30,145 bases of DNA from JBFXAN01 sp050184225. GTDB lineage: Bacteria > Chloroflexota > Dehalococcoidia > CAUJGQ01. The notes beneath the pieces are model-generated. The model had not been told where the DNA came from, ran no database searches, and saw nothing but the letters and a program-made list of their open reading frames with translations. The DNA lies in contig JBFXAN010000071.1 of assembly GCA_050184225.1 (NCBI GenBank), forward strand, positions 1-30,145, in the 5' to 3' direction. A program made the translations under genes and the position numbers. This document shows, in pieces, positions 16,350-24,043 of the stretch; the first letter of the stretch is position 1, and each line of letters starts with the position of its first letter.

Positions 16350-17207
16350 GTGGAGTACGAGACAATCCTCTGCGAGGTGGACGGTCCGATTGCGTATCTG
16401 ACGCTGCATCGGCCGGAGAAGCTGAACGCGATCAACGAGCAACTGCGCAGCGACCTTGAGGCCGCGCTGCGCGACCTCGATCAGGGTGATGACGTACGTG
16501 TGGTGGTGCTGAAGGCGGCGGGGCGGGCGTTCTGCGCCGGGTATGATCTGACACCCCGGCCCGGCGGTAGCGGTGGCCGGGCGTCGATCGCGCAGGACCG
16601 CGACCGGCTGCGGAAGAGCGTCGACCGTTGGCTCTGGATGTGGAACTACCGCAAGCCGATCATCGCCCAGGTGCACGGCTACTGCCTGGCGGGCGGCGGC
16701 GAGCTGGCGGGGATGTGCGACCTGATCTTCTGCGCGGAGGACGCCCGCTTCGGCCATCCGGCGGGCCGCGCGCTCGGCATTCCCCCGACGCTGGGGTTGT
16801 GGCCGGTGAAGATCGGCATGCTCAAGAGCAAGGAACTGCTGTTCACCGGCGACACGATCGACGGCCGCGAGGCGGAGCGAATCGGCATGGTGAACAAGGC
16901 GCTGCCGGCGGCGGAGCTGGAGGGCTTCGTCCGCGACTTCGCCCAGCGGGTGGCGCAGGTGCCGCTGGACGCGCTCACTGTGCACAAGCATGTCGTCAAC
17001 CGCTGGTTCGAGATCATGGGTTTGCGGACGGGCGCGGCTGAGGGCGCCGAGTTCGACGCGATCTATCACGAGACGCCGGCGGCGGCGCAGTTCTCCCAGA
17101 TTGCCCGCGAGCAGGGGCTGAAGGCCGCGCTCGAGTGGCGAGACAATCCCTTCGGCGATGGCCGGGGAGCGGTGGCGCGTTCTGGCGCGCCGAATCCATC
17201 GGCGTAG
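16350..17207 (+). CDS. enoyl-CoA hydratase/isomerase family protein with one catalytic glutamate
   Basis: The 285-residue crotonase has IAYLTLHRPEKLNAIN, the oxyanion-hole segment FCAGYDLT (61-68) and HGYCLAGGGELAGMCDL (109-125). Glu118 corresponds to rat Glu144, but the second glutamate position is Ala138 (in GHPAGRA). A single acidic residue is seen in isomerase-type or otherwise modified crotonases. The start is taken as GTG at 16350 because GGAGGAGGAG (16337-16346) sits directly in front at normal spacing; a TTG at 16335 would place the start before the ribosome site. It lies 22 bases upstream of the oxidoreductase gene and downstream of hairpin copy C, so the two probably form a unit. 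Confidence 0.9.
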   Translation: MEYETILCEVDGPIAYLTLHRPEKLNAINEQLRSDLEAALRDLDQGDDVRVVVLKAAGRAFCAGYDLTPRPGGSGGRASIAQDRDRLRKSVDRWLWMWNYRKPIIAQVHGYCLAGGGELAGMCDLIFCAEDARFGHPAGRALGIPPTLGLWPVKIGMLKSKELLFTGDTIDGREAERIGMVNKALPAAELEGFVRDFAQRVAQVPLDALTVHKHVVNRWFEIMGLRTGAAEGAEFDAIYHETPAAAQFSQIAREQGLKAALEWRDNPFGDGRGAVARSGAPNPSA

Positions 17208-17229
17208 CATGTATCGTGGTGAGTGAACG

Positions 17230-18228
17230 ATGAAGGCATACCGTCTAACCCCCGGCGGCGGCGTCGATGGCCTGCAACTGGTTGATCTGCCGGACCCGGC
17301 TCCGGGTCTGGGTGAGGTGCTGGTGCGGGTGCGCGCGACCTCGCTCAACTATCGGGACCTGCTCATCGCCCGGCGGACGGCGCACGCGGTGATTCCGCTC
17401 TCCGACGGCGCGGGCGACGTGGTTGCGACCGGCGCGGAGGTGGAGCGGGTCGCGGTGGGCGACCGGGTCGCCGGCTGCTTCTTCCTGAATTGGATCGACG
17501 GCGAGGTGCGGCCGGAGTACATCGCCGCCGCTCTCGGCGGCGGGACGGTCGACGGCATGCTCGCCGAGCTGGTGGCCCTGCCCGCCGATGCGGTTGTGCG
17601 GCTGCCCGACGCCATGACCTACGACGAGGCGGCGACCTTGCCATGCGCGGCGTTGACGGCGTGGAACGCGATGTTCGTCCAGGCGCGATTGCATCCGGGG
17701 CAGAGCATGCTGCTGCTCGGTACGGGCGGCGTCTCGATCACGGCGCTCCAACTGGCGAGGCTGGCGGGTGTGCGGTCGATCATCACGTCGAGCAGCGACG
17801 AGAAGCTGGAGCGGGCGCGGGCGCTGGGCGCCGATGCGACGATCAACTACCGCACCGTACCGGACTGGGATCGGGCCGTGCTCGATGCGACCGACGGACG
17901 CGGGGTCGATCTCGTGCTCGAAGTCGGCGGTGCGGCGACCTTCCCGAAGTCGATGGCGGCGACGCGGGTCGGCGGCGATGTCGTGCTGATCGGCGCGCTG
18001 GCGCACGAGGGCGCCGATCCCGGCACGGCGCCGATGGTGGGCCGGAACATCCGCGCGACGCGGATCTACGTCGGCAGCCGCGTAATGTTCGAGGACATGC
18101 TGCGGGCGCTCGCGCTACGTGAGGTGCATCCGGTGATCGACCGCACCTTCGCCTTCGAGGCGGCGGCCGATGCGTACCGGCTCCTCGAATCGCAGACACA
18201 CTTCGGTAAGATCGTCATTCGTGCGTAA
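17230..18228 (+). CDS. MDR-family NAD(P)-dependent oxidoreductase (zinc-free, quinone-oxidoreductase-like)
   Basis: The 332-residue protein is a medium-chain dehydrogenase/reductase. It shows ATSLNYRDLL (36-45), a Rossmann motif LLLGTGGVS (161-169) and C-terminal FGKIVI. The segment where zinc alcohol dehydrogenases have GHE reads SDGAGDV (58-64), and the catalytic-zinc cysteine is replaced in LNYRD, so it is probably zinc-free like quinone or enoyl reductases. The likely reaction is NAD(P)H-dependent reduction of an enone or alkene, or alcohol oxidation. The ATG has only a weak GTGAG ahead of it and may be read through coupling with the crotonase 22 bases upstream. It may act on the same intermediates as the neighbouring crotonases (inference). 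Confidence 0.9.
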   Translation: MKAYRLTPGGGVDGLQLVDLPDPAPGLGEVLVRVRATSLNYRDLLIARRTAHAVIPLSDGAGDVVATGAEVERVAVGDRVAGCFFLNWIDGEVRPEYIAAALGGGTVDGMLAELVALPADAVVRLPDAMTYDEAATLPCAALTAWNAMFVQARLHPGQSMLLLGTGGVSITALQLARLAGVRSIITSSSDEKLERARALGADATINYRTVPDWDRAVLDATDGRGVDLVLEVGGAATFPKSMAATRVGGDVVLIGALAHEGADPGTAPMVGRNIRATRIYVGSRVMFEDMLRALALREVHPVIDRTFAFEAAADAYRLLESQTHFGKIVIRA

Positions 18229-18297
18229 TACCTGGTGCTCCTTTCGATGCTGCGTCACGCTACGATCGATCGCAGCACACGCTGAAGGGATGCCAGC

Positions 18298-19143
18298 ATG
18301 GGAGGAAGGGCGACATCTCCCCGAGCGCAGCACATTGTCGGGCTTGCCGAGACTGGACCGAGCTATCGCGAGTTCGCCCCGCCGCCTCGACTGAAGCCGT
18401 TCGTTGTCTGTCTGTGGCAGCGCGAGTCACAACCTCTCGACATCTACGCACGCGTCGTCCCTGACGGATGCATCGACATCATCTGGATTGGCGATGACCG
18501 CCTGATGGTCGCCGGGCCGGCGACGCGGGCGATCGTCGCCGAGTCACAGGACAGAACGGACTACGCCGGCGTGCGCTTCCCGCCGGGAGTCGCGCCGTCG
18601 TTCCTCGATGTTTCGGCGGATGCGCTGATTGACCGGCATGTTCCGCTTGAGGCAATCTGGCCTGCTGAGTCGCGCGAATTGCTCGAACGCGCAGCGGGTG
18701 AAAGGGCAGCCGGTTTGAAGCTCGACCTTCTCCAGCGACTCCTGTTGAAGAAGCAGCCGGACGCGGTGGCACGGGATGAGCTGGTCCGAGCGGGTATCAC
18801 ACTGCTGCTCCGAAGTGCGACGTCGAGCGTCGGCGTGCTGAGCGACGTGGCCTTGCTCTCCGATCGGCAACTCCGCCGCCGGTTTCAGGTTGCGGTGGGC
18901 TACGGACCGAAGACGCTTCACCGAATCCTCAGGTTTCAGCGAGCGCTGTCATTGATACGAAATGAGGCTCCGGCTATGCGATTGGTCGATATCGCCCTGG
19001 CATCGGGCTACGCGGACCAACCGCACATGGTTCGTGACTTCGTTCAACTGGCAGGGCTTCCCCCCGCCCGGCTCGCGCGTTCCCAGAAGTCGTTCATGTC
19101 CAATTCATTCAAGAAACGCGCCCCGCTACCCTCCTACGATTGA
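18298..19143 (+). CDS. AraC-family transcriptional regulator (DUF6597-type sensor domain)
   Basis: The 281-residue protein has the N-terminal domain common to one AraC subgroup, with YREFAPPPRLKPFVVCLWQR (23-42) and VPDGCIDIIWIGDD (54-67). The C-terminal pair of HTH helices spans roughly 180-262, with LSDRQLRRRFQVAVGYGPKT and DIALASGYADQPHMVRDF recognisable as the two AraC motifs. GAAGGGA lies about eight bases before the ATG. It is followed after 27 bases by a VOC-family gene in the same direction, a frequent AraC/glyoxalase-type pairing, so autoregulation of the pair is likely (inference). The ligand is unknown. Confidence 0.92.
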   Translation: MGGRATSPRAQHIVGLAETGPSYREFAPPPRLKPFVVCLWQRESQPLDIYARVVPDGCIDIIWIGDDRLMVAGPATRAIVAESQDRTDYAGVRFPPGVAPSFLDVSADALIDRHVPLEAIWPAESRELLERAAGERAAGLKLDLLQRLLLKKQPDAVARDELVRAGITLLLRSATSSVGVLSDVALLSDRQLRRRFQVAVGYGPKTLHRILRFQRALSLIRNEAPAMRLVDIALASGYADQPHMVRDFVQLAGLPPARLARSQKSFMSNSFKKRAPLPSYD

Positions 19144-19170
19144 CCGTGAAGCATTCGATGGAGGATCGAT

Positions 19171-19593
19171 GTGGACGCGCGAATCACGGTACTGACGATC
19201 GGGGTGGATGATCTCGAACGGGCACTCACCTTCTATCGCGATGGGCTTGGACTGCCGACGCAGGGCATCATCGGCAAGGAGTACGAACACGGCGCGGTCG
19301 CCTTCTTCGACCTGCAATCCGGGCTAAAGCTCGCGATCTGGAACCGCAACGACCTCGCGCATGACAGCGGGATCGCGAGGGCCGCGCCGAGCGCGACCGA
19401 GTTCTCGATCGGCCACAACGTCCGCAGCCGGCAGGAGGTCGATGAGGTGATGGAGCAGGCGGCGCGGGCGGGCGCGACGATCGTCAAGGCCGCGGAAGAT
19501 ACGTTCTGGGGCGGTTACTCCGGCTATTTCCAGGATCCCGACGGTCACCTCTGGGAGATCGTCTGGAATCCGGCGATGGAAATCGTCGAATAG
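19171..19593 (+). CDS. VOC-family (glyoxalase/bleomycin-resistance fold) protein
   Basis: The 140-residue protein has the vicinal-oxygen-chelate fold: ITVLTIGVDDLERALTFYRD at the start and YFQDPDGHLWEIVWNP near the end, where the Glu of WEIVW is the usual metal ligand. The first metal position is Thr/Leu rather than His, so metal binding may be absent or altered. Many such single-domain members are of unknown function. The start is GTG at 19171, six bases after GGAGG (19160-19164); an ATG two bases earlier is out of frame. It is probably co-transcribed with the AraC regulator. Its stop is followed directly by hairpin copy D. Confidence 0.88.
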   Translation: MDARITVLTIGVDDLERALTFYRDGLGLPTQGIIGKEYEHGAVAFFDLQSGLKLAIWNRNDLAHDSGIARAAPSATEFSIGHNVRSRQEVDEVMEQAARAGATIVKAAEDTFWGGYSGYFQDPDGHLWEIVWNPAMEIVE

Positions 19594-19603
19594 ACGTTGA
19601 GTG

Positions 19604-19695
19604 GGACACGTTGTCATCCTGAGCCGCAGCGAAGGATCTCGGACGAAACTACACCGCCGAGATCCTTCGCTGCGGCTCAGGATGACAACGTGTCC
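19604..19695. repeat. long hairpin repeat, family 1, copy D (between convergent genes)
   Basis: Perfect 39-base arms (19604-19642 and 19657-19695) flank a 14-base loop, the longest of the four copies. It lies between the convergent stops of the VOC gene and the Clp-type gene, where it could act as a two-way transcription barrier. The variable centre (GAGCCGCAGCG) is perfectly matched in the opposite arm. Confidence 0.92.
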
Positions 19696-19725
19696 AATGA
19701 CCATGATGTTCCGGACGTGCATCTC

Positions 19726-22212
19726 CTAAATCAGGGACGCGGCGACATCGTCCGATGCGGCCGGTTGAACCGGGGGTGATGTCGAGGGGTGTGGCGAGGG
19801 ACGCGGTTCGGGCCGTCGCCGTGCGGGTGCGGCCGGTGGCTCGGCGGCTTGGACCGGCTCGGGGGCGGGGCGTACCCGCAGCCGGAAGCGATTGCGCCGG
19901 TGGCCGACCTCGACCGTGTCTCCTGGCCGCGCCTGGCCGCGAAGCAGCTCGGCGGCGAGCGGGGTGATCACCTCACGATGCACCACACGACGTAGGGGCC
20001 GCGCGCCGAAGACGGGATCGAAGCCTTCCTCGGCGAGGGCACGGCGGGCGGCGGTCGTGACGTGCAGGGTGATACCGCGCAGGCCCAAGGCGATCCGCAG
20101 GTCGGCGAGTTGCAGCTCGACGATCCGGAGGAGCTGGTGCTCGCTCAATGGCTCGAAGACGATCACGTCGTCGATGCGGTTGCGGAACTCGGGCCGGAAG
20201 GTCGTTTGCAGCGCCTGGGCGACCTGGGTCTCAAGCCAGGCGCGGTCATAGGCGCCGTTCGTTCGGCGTAGATGTTCGGCGTCGCCCTCGTCGCCGGTGC
20301 CGAGATTGCTGGTCATGATGATGACCGTGTTGCGGAAATCGACGATGCGGCCGTGACCGTCGGTCATTCGCCCGGCGTCGAGGATCTGGAGCAGGACACT
20401 CCAGACATCGGGATGCGCTTTCTCGATCTCATCGAAGAGCAGCACGCGGTAGGGTCGGCGGCGCACCTGCTCCGTTAGTGAACCGGCGTCATCGTAGCCG
20501 ACATACCCAGGCGGCGCGCCGAACAGCCGCGCGACATTATGCCGCTCCATGTATTCGGACATGTCCAGGCGGATGAGCGCGTCGGGGTCGTCGAACAGCG
20601 CCCAGGCGAGGGCGCGGGCAAGCTCCGTTTTGCCGACGCCGCTCGGCCCGAGGAAGATGAAGCTGCCGATCGGGCGGCGTGGGTCGGAGAGGCCGGAGCG
20701 GGCGCGCCGAACGGCATCGGCCAGCACGCGCACCGCCCGATCCTGCCCGATTACGCGCTGATGCAGTTGATCTTCGAGCCGGAGCAGCCGAGCGGCTTCG
20801 TCTTCGAGCACCCGTGCCACGGGAATGCCGGTCATCGCCGCCACCAGCGCCGCCACCTCCGTCCCGCCGATCGCGGTTGGTTCCGCCCGCGAGCGCAGCC
20901 ACCGGAGCATGCCCTGGCGGTGGGCGTGCCGCAGCGCCGGGTCGTACCGGGCATGCGCGCCGTTCGATGCTACGGCGCTGTCGAGCGCGCGCAGGCTCGC
21001 ATCCAGCTCGGCGAGCGCGGCCGGGACCGTGCCGTGGTCGAGGACGGCGCGGGATGCGGCTTCGTCGAGCAGGTCGATCGCCTTATCCGGCAGGCGCCGG
21101 CCAGTGAGATATCGCGCCGACAGCCGTACCGCCGCGTCGAGTGCATCGTCGGCGATGGTGACGCCGTGATGCTCTTCGTATCGGGGCCGCAGGCCCTGGA
21201 GGATTGCGAGCGTCTCCCCAAGCGACGGTTCCGCCACCCAGACGGGTGAGAGACGGCGTTCCAGCGCCGCGTCACGCTCGATGTAGCGCCGGTATTCCTC
21301 CGGCGTCGTCGCGCCGATCAGCCGGAGGCTGCCCCGCGCCAGCGCCGGCTTGACGATGCCGGCGAAGTCGAAGCCGCCGTCCGAGGCGCCCGCGCCCACC
21401 ATCAGGTGGACCTCGTCGACGAAGAGGAACAGCTCGCCCTCCGACCGCTCGACATCGCTCAGGATCGCCTGGAGCCGTTCCTCGAACTGGCCGCGGGCGC
21501 GGGTGCCCGCCACCAGCGCCGTCAGATCGAGGGCGACGATCCGGCGGTCGCGCACGGCATCGGGCACATGACCGGCGACGATCCGCTGTGCCAGTCCTTC
21601 GACGATGGCGGACTTGCCCACGCCGGCGGCGCCGATCAGGATCGGGTTGTTCTTCATCCGACGGTTGAGGATCTGGAGGATGCGCGCCATCTCCGCATCG
21701 CGGCCGATCACCGGATCGAGCGCGGCGGCGCGGGCCAGCGCCGTCAGATCGCGGCCGAACGGCGCGAGGTTGGGATATGCCGACAAGGGCCGTTCCGATC
21801 GCCGGGCGCGCAGCACCGCCGCGTCGAAGCGGGAGCGGATCGCGGCGCGGGTAATGCCGGCTTCCTGCAGCAGCGCCGCGGCCGGCGTGTCGGTCAGGGC
21901 GAGCAGCAGATGCTCGACATCGACCACGGACGCCTGCGCCAGCAGCGCCTCTTCCCACGCCATCTGCTGGAAGCGCTCTGGGTCGGGACCGGGCAGTGTG
22001 CCATGACGGCCGGCGACCGCCAGCCGCTCGGCGAGCGCGGGTACATCGACCTCCAACAGGGTGAACACGTCGTCGCGACGGGCAGCGTCATGACTCACGA
22101 CGACCCGCAGCAGGTCGAGAGGTGACGGTGTGGCCGCGCCACGTTCGCCGGCGAGTCGGGCGCCGGCGTCCACGATCGCTTGAGCGGTGGCGCTCCACGG
22201 CATTTGATCGGT
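19726..22212 (-). CDS. Clp-type double AAA+ ATPase (ClpC/ClpB-like) without an evident ClpP-binding loop
   Basis: The 828-residue protein has an N-terminal Clp repeat domain (about 1-140). AAA module 1 has Walker A GAAGVGKS (195-202) and Walker B FLFVDE (263-268). A short linker (about 390-455) follows, then AAA module 2 with GPSGVGKT (523-530), VLLFDE (591-596) and the APPGYVGYDD pore loop. The middle region is ClpC-sized, far shorter than the ClpB coiled-coil domain. I find no [LIV]G[FL] tripeptide after TSNLGTG (about 636-680), where ClpP-binding unfoldases carry one. A Pro/Ala/Arg-rich tail of about 50 residues ends the protein. I use GTG at 22212, with CGGAG about nine bases upstream; an open frame to 22299 would translate a repeat element. 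A stand-alone unfoldase or disaggregase role is inferred. Confidence 0.88.
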   Translation of the reverse strand, partial: TDQMPWSATAQAIVDAGARLAGERGAATPSPLDLLRVVVSHDAARRDDVFTLLEVDVPALAERLAVAGRHGTLPGPDPERFQQMAWEEALLAQASVVDVEHLLLALTDTPAAALLQEAGITRAAIRSRFDAAVLRARRSERPLSAYPNLAPFGRDLTALARAAALDPVIGRDAEMARILQILNRRMKNNPILIGAAGVGKSAIVEGLAQRIVAGHVPDAVRDRRIVALDLTALVAGTRARGQFEERLQAILSDVERSEGELFLFVDEVHLMVGAGASDGGFDFAGIVKPALARGSLRLIGATTPEEYRRYIERDAALERRLSPVWVAEPSLGETLAILQGLRPRYEEHHGVTIADDALDAAVRLSARYLTGRRLPDKAIDLLDEAASRAVLDHGTVPAALAELDASLRALDSAVASNGAHARYDPALRHAHRQGMLRWLRSRAEPTAIGGTEVAALVAAMTGIPVARVLEDEAARLLRLEDQLHQRVIGQDRAVRVLADAVRRARSGLSDPRRPIGSFIFLGPSGVGKTELARALAWALFDDPDALIRLDMSEYMERHNVARLFGAPPGYVGYDDAGSLTEQVRRRPYRVLLFDEIEKAHPDVWSVLLQILDAGRMTDGHGRIVDFRNTVIIMTSNLGTGDEGDAEHLRRTNGAYDRAWLETQVAQALQTTFRPEFRNRIDDVIVFEPLSEHQLLRIVELQLADLRIALGLRGITLHVTTAARRALAEEGFDPVFGARPLRRVVHREVITPLAAELLRGQARPGDTVEVGHRRNRFRLRVRPAPEPVQAAEPPAAPARRRPEPRPSPHPSTSPPVQPAASDDVAASLI

Positions 22213-22235
22213 CACGTGGCGAATCTCCGGCGAAC

Positions 22236-22277
22236 GGCCCTCACCCCCGGCCCCTCTCCCGCCGCGCGGGAGAGGGG
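22236..22277. repeat. family 3 repeat, left copy, containing a 12-base hairpin
   Basis: GGCCCTCACCCCCG (22236-22249) is followed by a perfect hairpin with arms CCCCTCTCCCGC (22251-22262) and 22266-22277 around a three-base loop. It lies just upstream of the Clp-type gene's start and is inverted relative to the copy at 22471-22513. Confidence 0.85.
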
Positions 22278-22470
22278 TGCACGAAGTAACCTCGAACACC
22301 AGTTACTGACCGCTGCACTGGTTCGTAAACCTTCAGCGACCGCACACCTTGGCCTGGATTCGGTCGCGCTCCTCTGGTAGTAGGGTGGTTTAGAAACCTG
22401 CGCTGACGTCAGTAGTCGTCCGGTCAGAACACACCACGGCGGGCATTGGTGTTCATGGTTGAATGAGGCT
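22278..22470. other. 193-base non-coding segment between inverted repeats
   Basis: No coding frame is supported. It contains a 10-base palindrome CTGACGTCAG (22403-22412). It may hold the promoter of the Clp-type gene, but I cannot point to convincing -10/-35 boxes and see no CIRCE element. Together with the two flanking repeats it fills the 308 bases between the Clp-type and VOC genes. Confidence 0.5.
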
Positions 22471-22513
22471 CCCCTCTCCCGCTCGGGCGGGAGAGGGGTC
22501 GGGGGTGAGGGCC
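22471..22513. repeat. family 3 repeat, right copy, inverted relative to the left copy
   Basis: A perfect 12-base hairpin (22471-22482 with 22487-22498, loop TCGG) is followed by CGGGGGTGAGGGCC (22500-22513), the exact complement of 22236-22249. It lies just beyond the stop of the VOC gene and could serve as its terminator. Confidence 0.85.
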
Positions 22514-22520
22514 GGCCTCT

Positions 22521-23189
22521 CTACGCTCCCACAGCACGTTCCTTCGGCTGGGCCGATCGACGCGCCGTCACTTCAACCTCATCCTCGATTGCACGCGCGC
22601 GTCCCGGCGTGTGCTTGACGTCGTCGGGGACGAGCGGGCGGATCCAGGCGGCGAACTCGAAGGTGCGGCCGTCTGGATCGGGGAAGTAGATCGAGTTGAT
22701 GAACTCGTCCACCGCCTCCGCCTCGGTCGGAACCTGGTACGGATACTGCACCTGCTTTCCATCCGAGCCATAGAGGATGTGGTGGTTGACCTCGGTGCAG
22801 GGTACCCCGGCCGCACGGAGACGCTCTTTATACTCCTCCTGCTTCTCCAGGGAGATATCGAAGGCGAGGTGATGCATCGAGCCGGATGCGGACCCGAACG
22901 ACGTCCCCCGATTCTGCTGGCCCGTTTCCGCGTTGTAGCCGTTCCAGCCGCCGGTGGAGAAGCCCGGCTGATGGCCCGGCGCGTCCGGATACCAGCAGGC
23001 GGAGAGCATTGTGTTGTCGCTGACCTTGAAGTAGAACTGCTGGCCGCCGCCGGGCAGCTCGGCGGTCCGCACCAGCGGCATACCGAGGATGTCGCGGTAG
23101 AACTCTGTCGTCTTCTCCATGTCGGAGACGACCAGCGCGAGGTGATTGATGCCGCGCACGTTGAACTTGGTCGATTTCGTGGTAGCCAA
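22521..23189 (-). CDS. VOC-family dioxygenase/glyoxalase-like protein (second of a tandem pair)
   Basis: The 222-residue protein carries two beta-alpha-beta-beta-beta modules of the VOC fold. The candidate metal ligands are His16 (GINHLALVVSDM), His106 or His107 (SMHHLAFD) and Glu178 (DGRTFEF), the two-His-one-Glu set of extradiol-type dioxygenases and glyoxalases. It resembles its neighbour at 23244-23849 along its length (NHxAL, SDMxKTTxFY, MHHLxFD, YFxDPDG), so they are probable tandem duplicates. The start appears to be TTG at 23189, seven bases after GGGGAGG; there is no ATG in frame at a better place. The gap from the upstream VOC gene is 54 bases, consistent with an operon. Metal type and substrate are not predictable. 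Confidence 0.85.
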   Translation of the reverse strand: MATTKSTKFNVRGINHLALVVSDMEKTTEFYRDILGMPLVRTAELPGGGQQFYFKVSDNTMLSACWYPDAPGHQPGFSTGGWNGYNAETGQQNRGTSFGSASGSMHHLAFDISLEKQEEYKERLRAAGVPCTEVNHHILYGSDGKQVQYPYQVPTEAEAVDEFINSIYFPDPDGRTFEFAAWIRPLVPDDVKHTPGRARAIEDEVEVTARRSAQPKERAVGA

Positions 23190-23243
23190 TGAACGGCCTC
23201 CCCTGTTCCATACCTTCGTCGGTGGCGCGTCCCGGTTCGACGC

Positions 23244-23849
23244 CTAGACAGTGACGGCGACCGTGCCCGGTTGCAGACGAGCGGCGGCGTCCTCGGCGCG
23301 GGCCGGGCTGTGCCGCACGTCGGCTTCGGTCAGCTCCCGCGTCATCGCCGAGAACTCGAGGACGAAGCCGTCGGGGTCGCGGAAGTAGAGCGACCGGATG
23401 CACTCTTCGTCATCGCTGTCTGGTCCGTTGGTGTGACGGATGACGTCGTTCACCTCGACACCGGCGGCGACCAGCGCGTCGCGGTATTCGTCGATGCTCT
23501 CCAGCGGCACGTCGAACGAGAGGTGGTGCATCGCATCCTTGGCCGCGACGCCGGCGATCCCCGGCGTTGCCTTGCCGTTTTCGTCGGTGAACTGCCACGG
23601 AGCGCCCGACACCCCCGGCTTCGACGCGGGCGGCGGATCCTCGAACCAGAAGAACGCAACGCCGTCGTTCTCTGTCACCTGGAAGAAGAAGTGCTGATGC
23701 TTCCCGTTCGGGCCGGTGCCTTCGAGCGTCTTCACGAGCGGAAATCCGAGAATGCCCTCGTAGAAGTCCGTCGTCTTCTGCATGTCGGACGAGGTGAGCG
23801 CGATGTGATTGAACCCGCGTAGCTCGAACGGAGCCGTACTGGTCGTCAT
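23244..23849 (-). CDS. VOC-family dioxygenase/glyoxalase-like protein (first of a tandem pair)
   Basis: The 201-residue protein has the VOC fold with likely ligands His15 (GFNHIALTSSDM), His108 or His109 (MHHLSFD) and Glu165 (DGFVLEF). AAGGA lies about eight bases before the ATG at 23849. It is 54 bases upstream of its paralogue and 194 bases downstream of the ABC permease gene in the same direction. Ring-opening or C-C-bond-cleaving dioxygenase activity is plausible for this kind of protein, but lactoylglutathione-lyase-like or epimerase chemistry cannot be excluded. Confidence 0.86.
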   Translation of the reverse strand: MTTSTAPFELRGFNHIALTSSDMQKTTDFYEGILGFPLVKTLEGTGPNGKHQHFFFQVTENDGVAFFWFEDPPPASKPGVSGAPWQFTDENGKATPGIAGVAAKDAMHHLSFDVPLESIDEYRDALVAAGVEVNDVIRHTNGPDSDDEECIRSLYFRDPDGFVLEFSAMTRELTEADVRHSPARAEDAAARLQPGTVAVTV

Positions 23850-23906
23850 GAGATTCGATCCTTTCGTCTTCCTTGGAACCCTGCTGCCTCACCGGTTGAT
23901 GCGGTC

Positions 23907-23912
23907 ACTATA
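23907..23912 (-). promoter_or_regulatory. possible -10 element (TATAGT on the minus strand) upstream of the VOC pair
   Basis: The minus strand reads TATAGT 57 bases before the ATG of the first VOC gene, which would let the pair be transcribed apart from the ABC genes. A weak CCGACA lies 19 bases further upstream. The spacing is long, so confidence is low. Confidence 0.28.
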
Positions 23913-24043
23913 CCTCGCTGCCGCATCGATGTGTCGGCTGCTGCCGCCGAATTTGCGCACAGCCACACCGATCCGCATGGTTGGTCGCTCGCTCTCGAAT
24001 CTGCCTGGTTCACCCCCTGTATATTCCCGTGATTCTTTCGTCG

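Noticed and set aside
22213..22299. N-terminal extension of the Clp-type ATPase
   Set aside because: It translates the family 3 repeat (PLPRGGRGAGGEGR) and is absent from the family; GTG at 22212 has a ribosome site.
22236..22513. CRISPR array
   Set aside because: Only two G/C-tract units in inverted orientation, with a single 193-base interval; there is no regular spacing and no cas gene.
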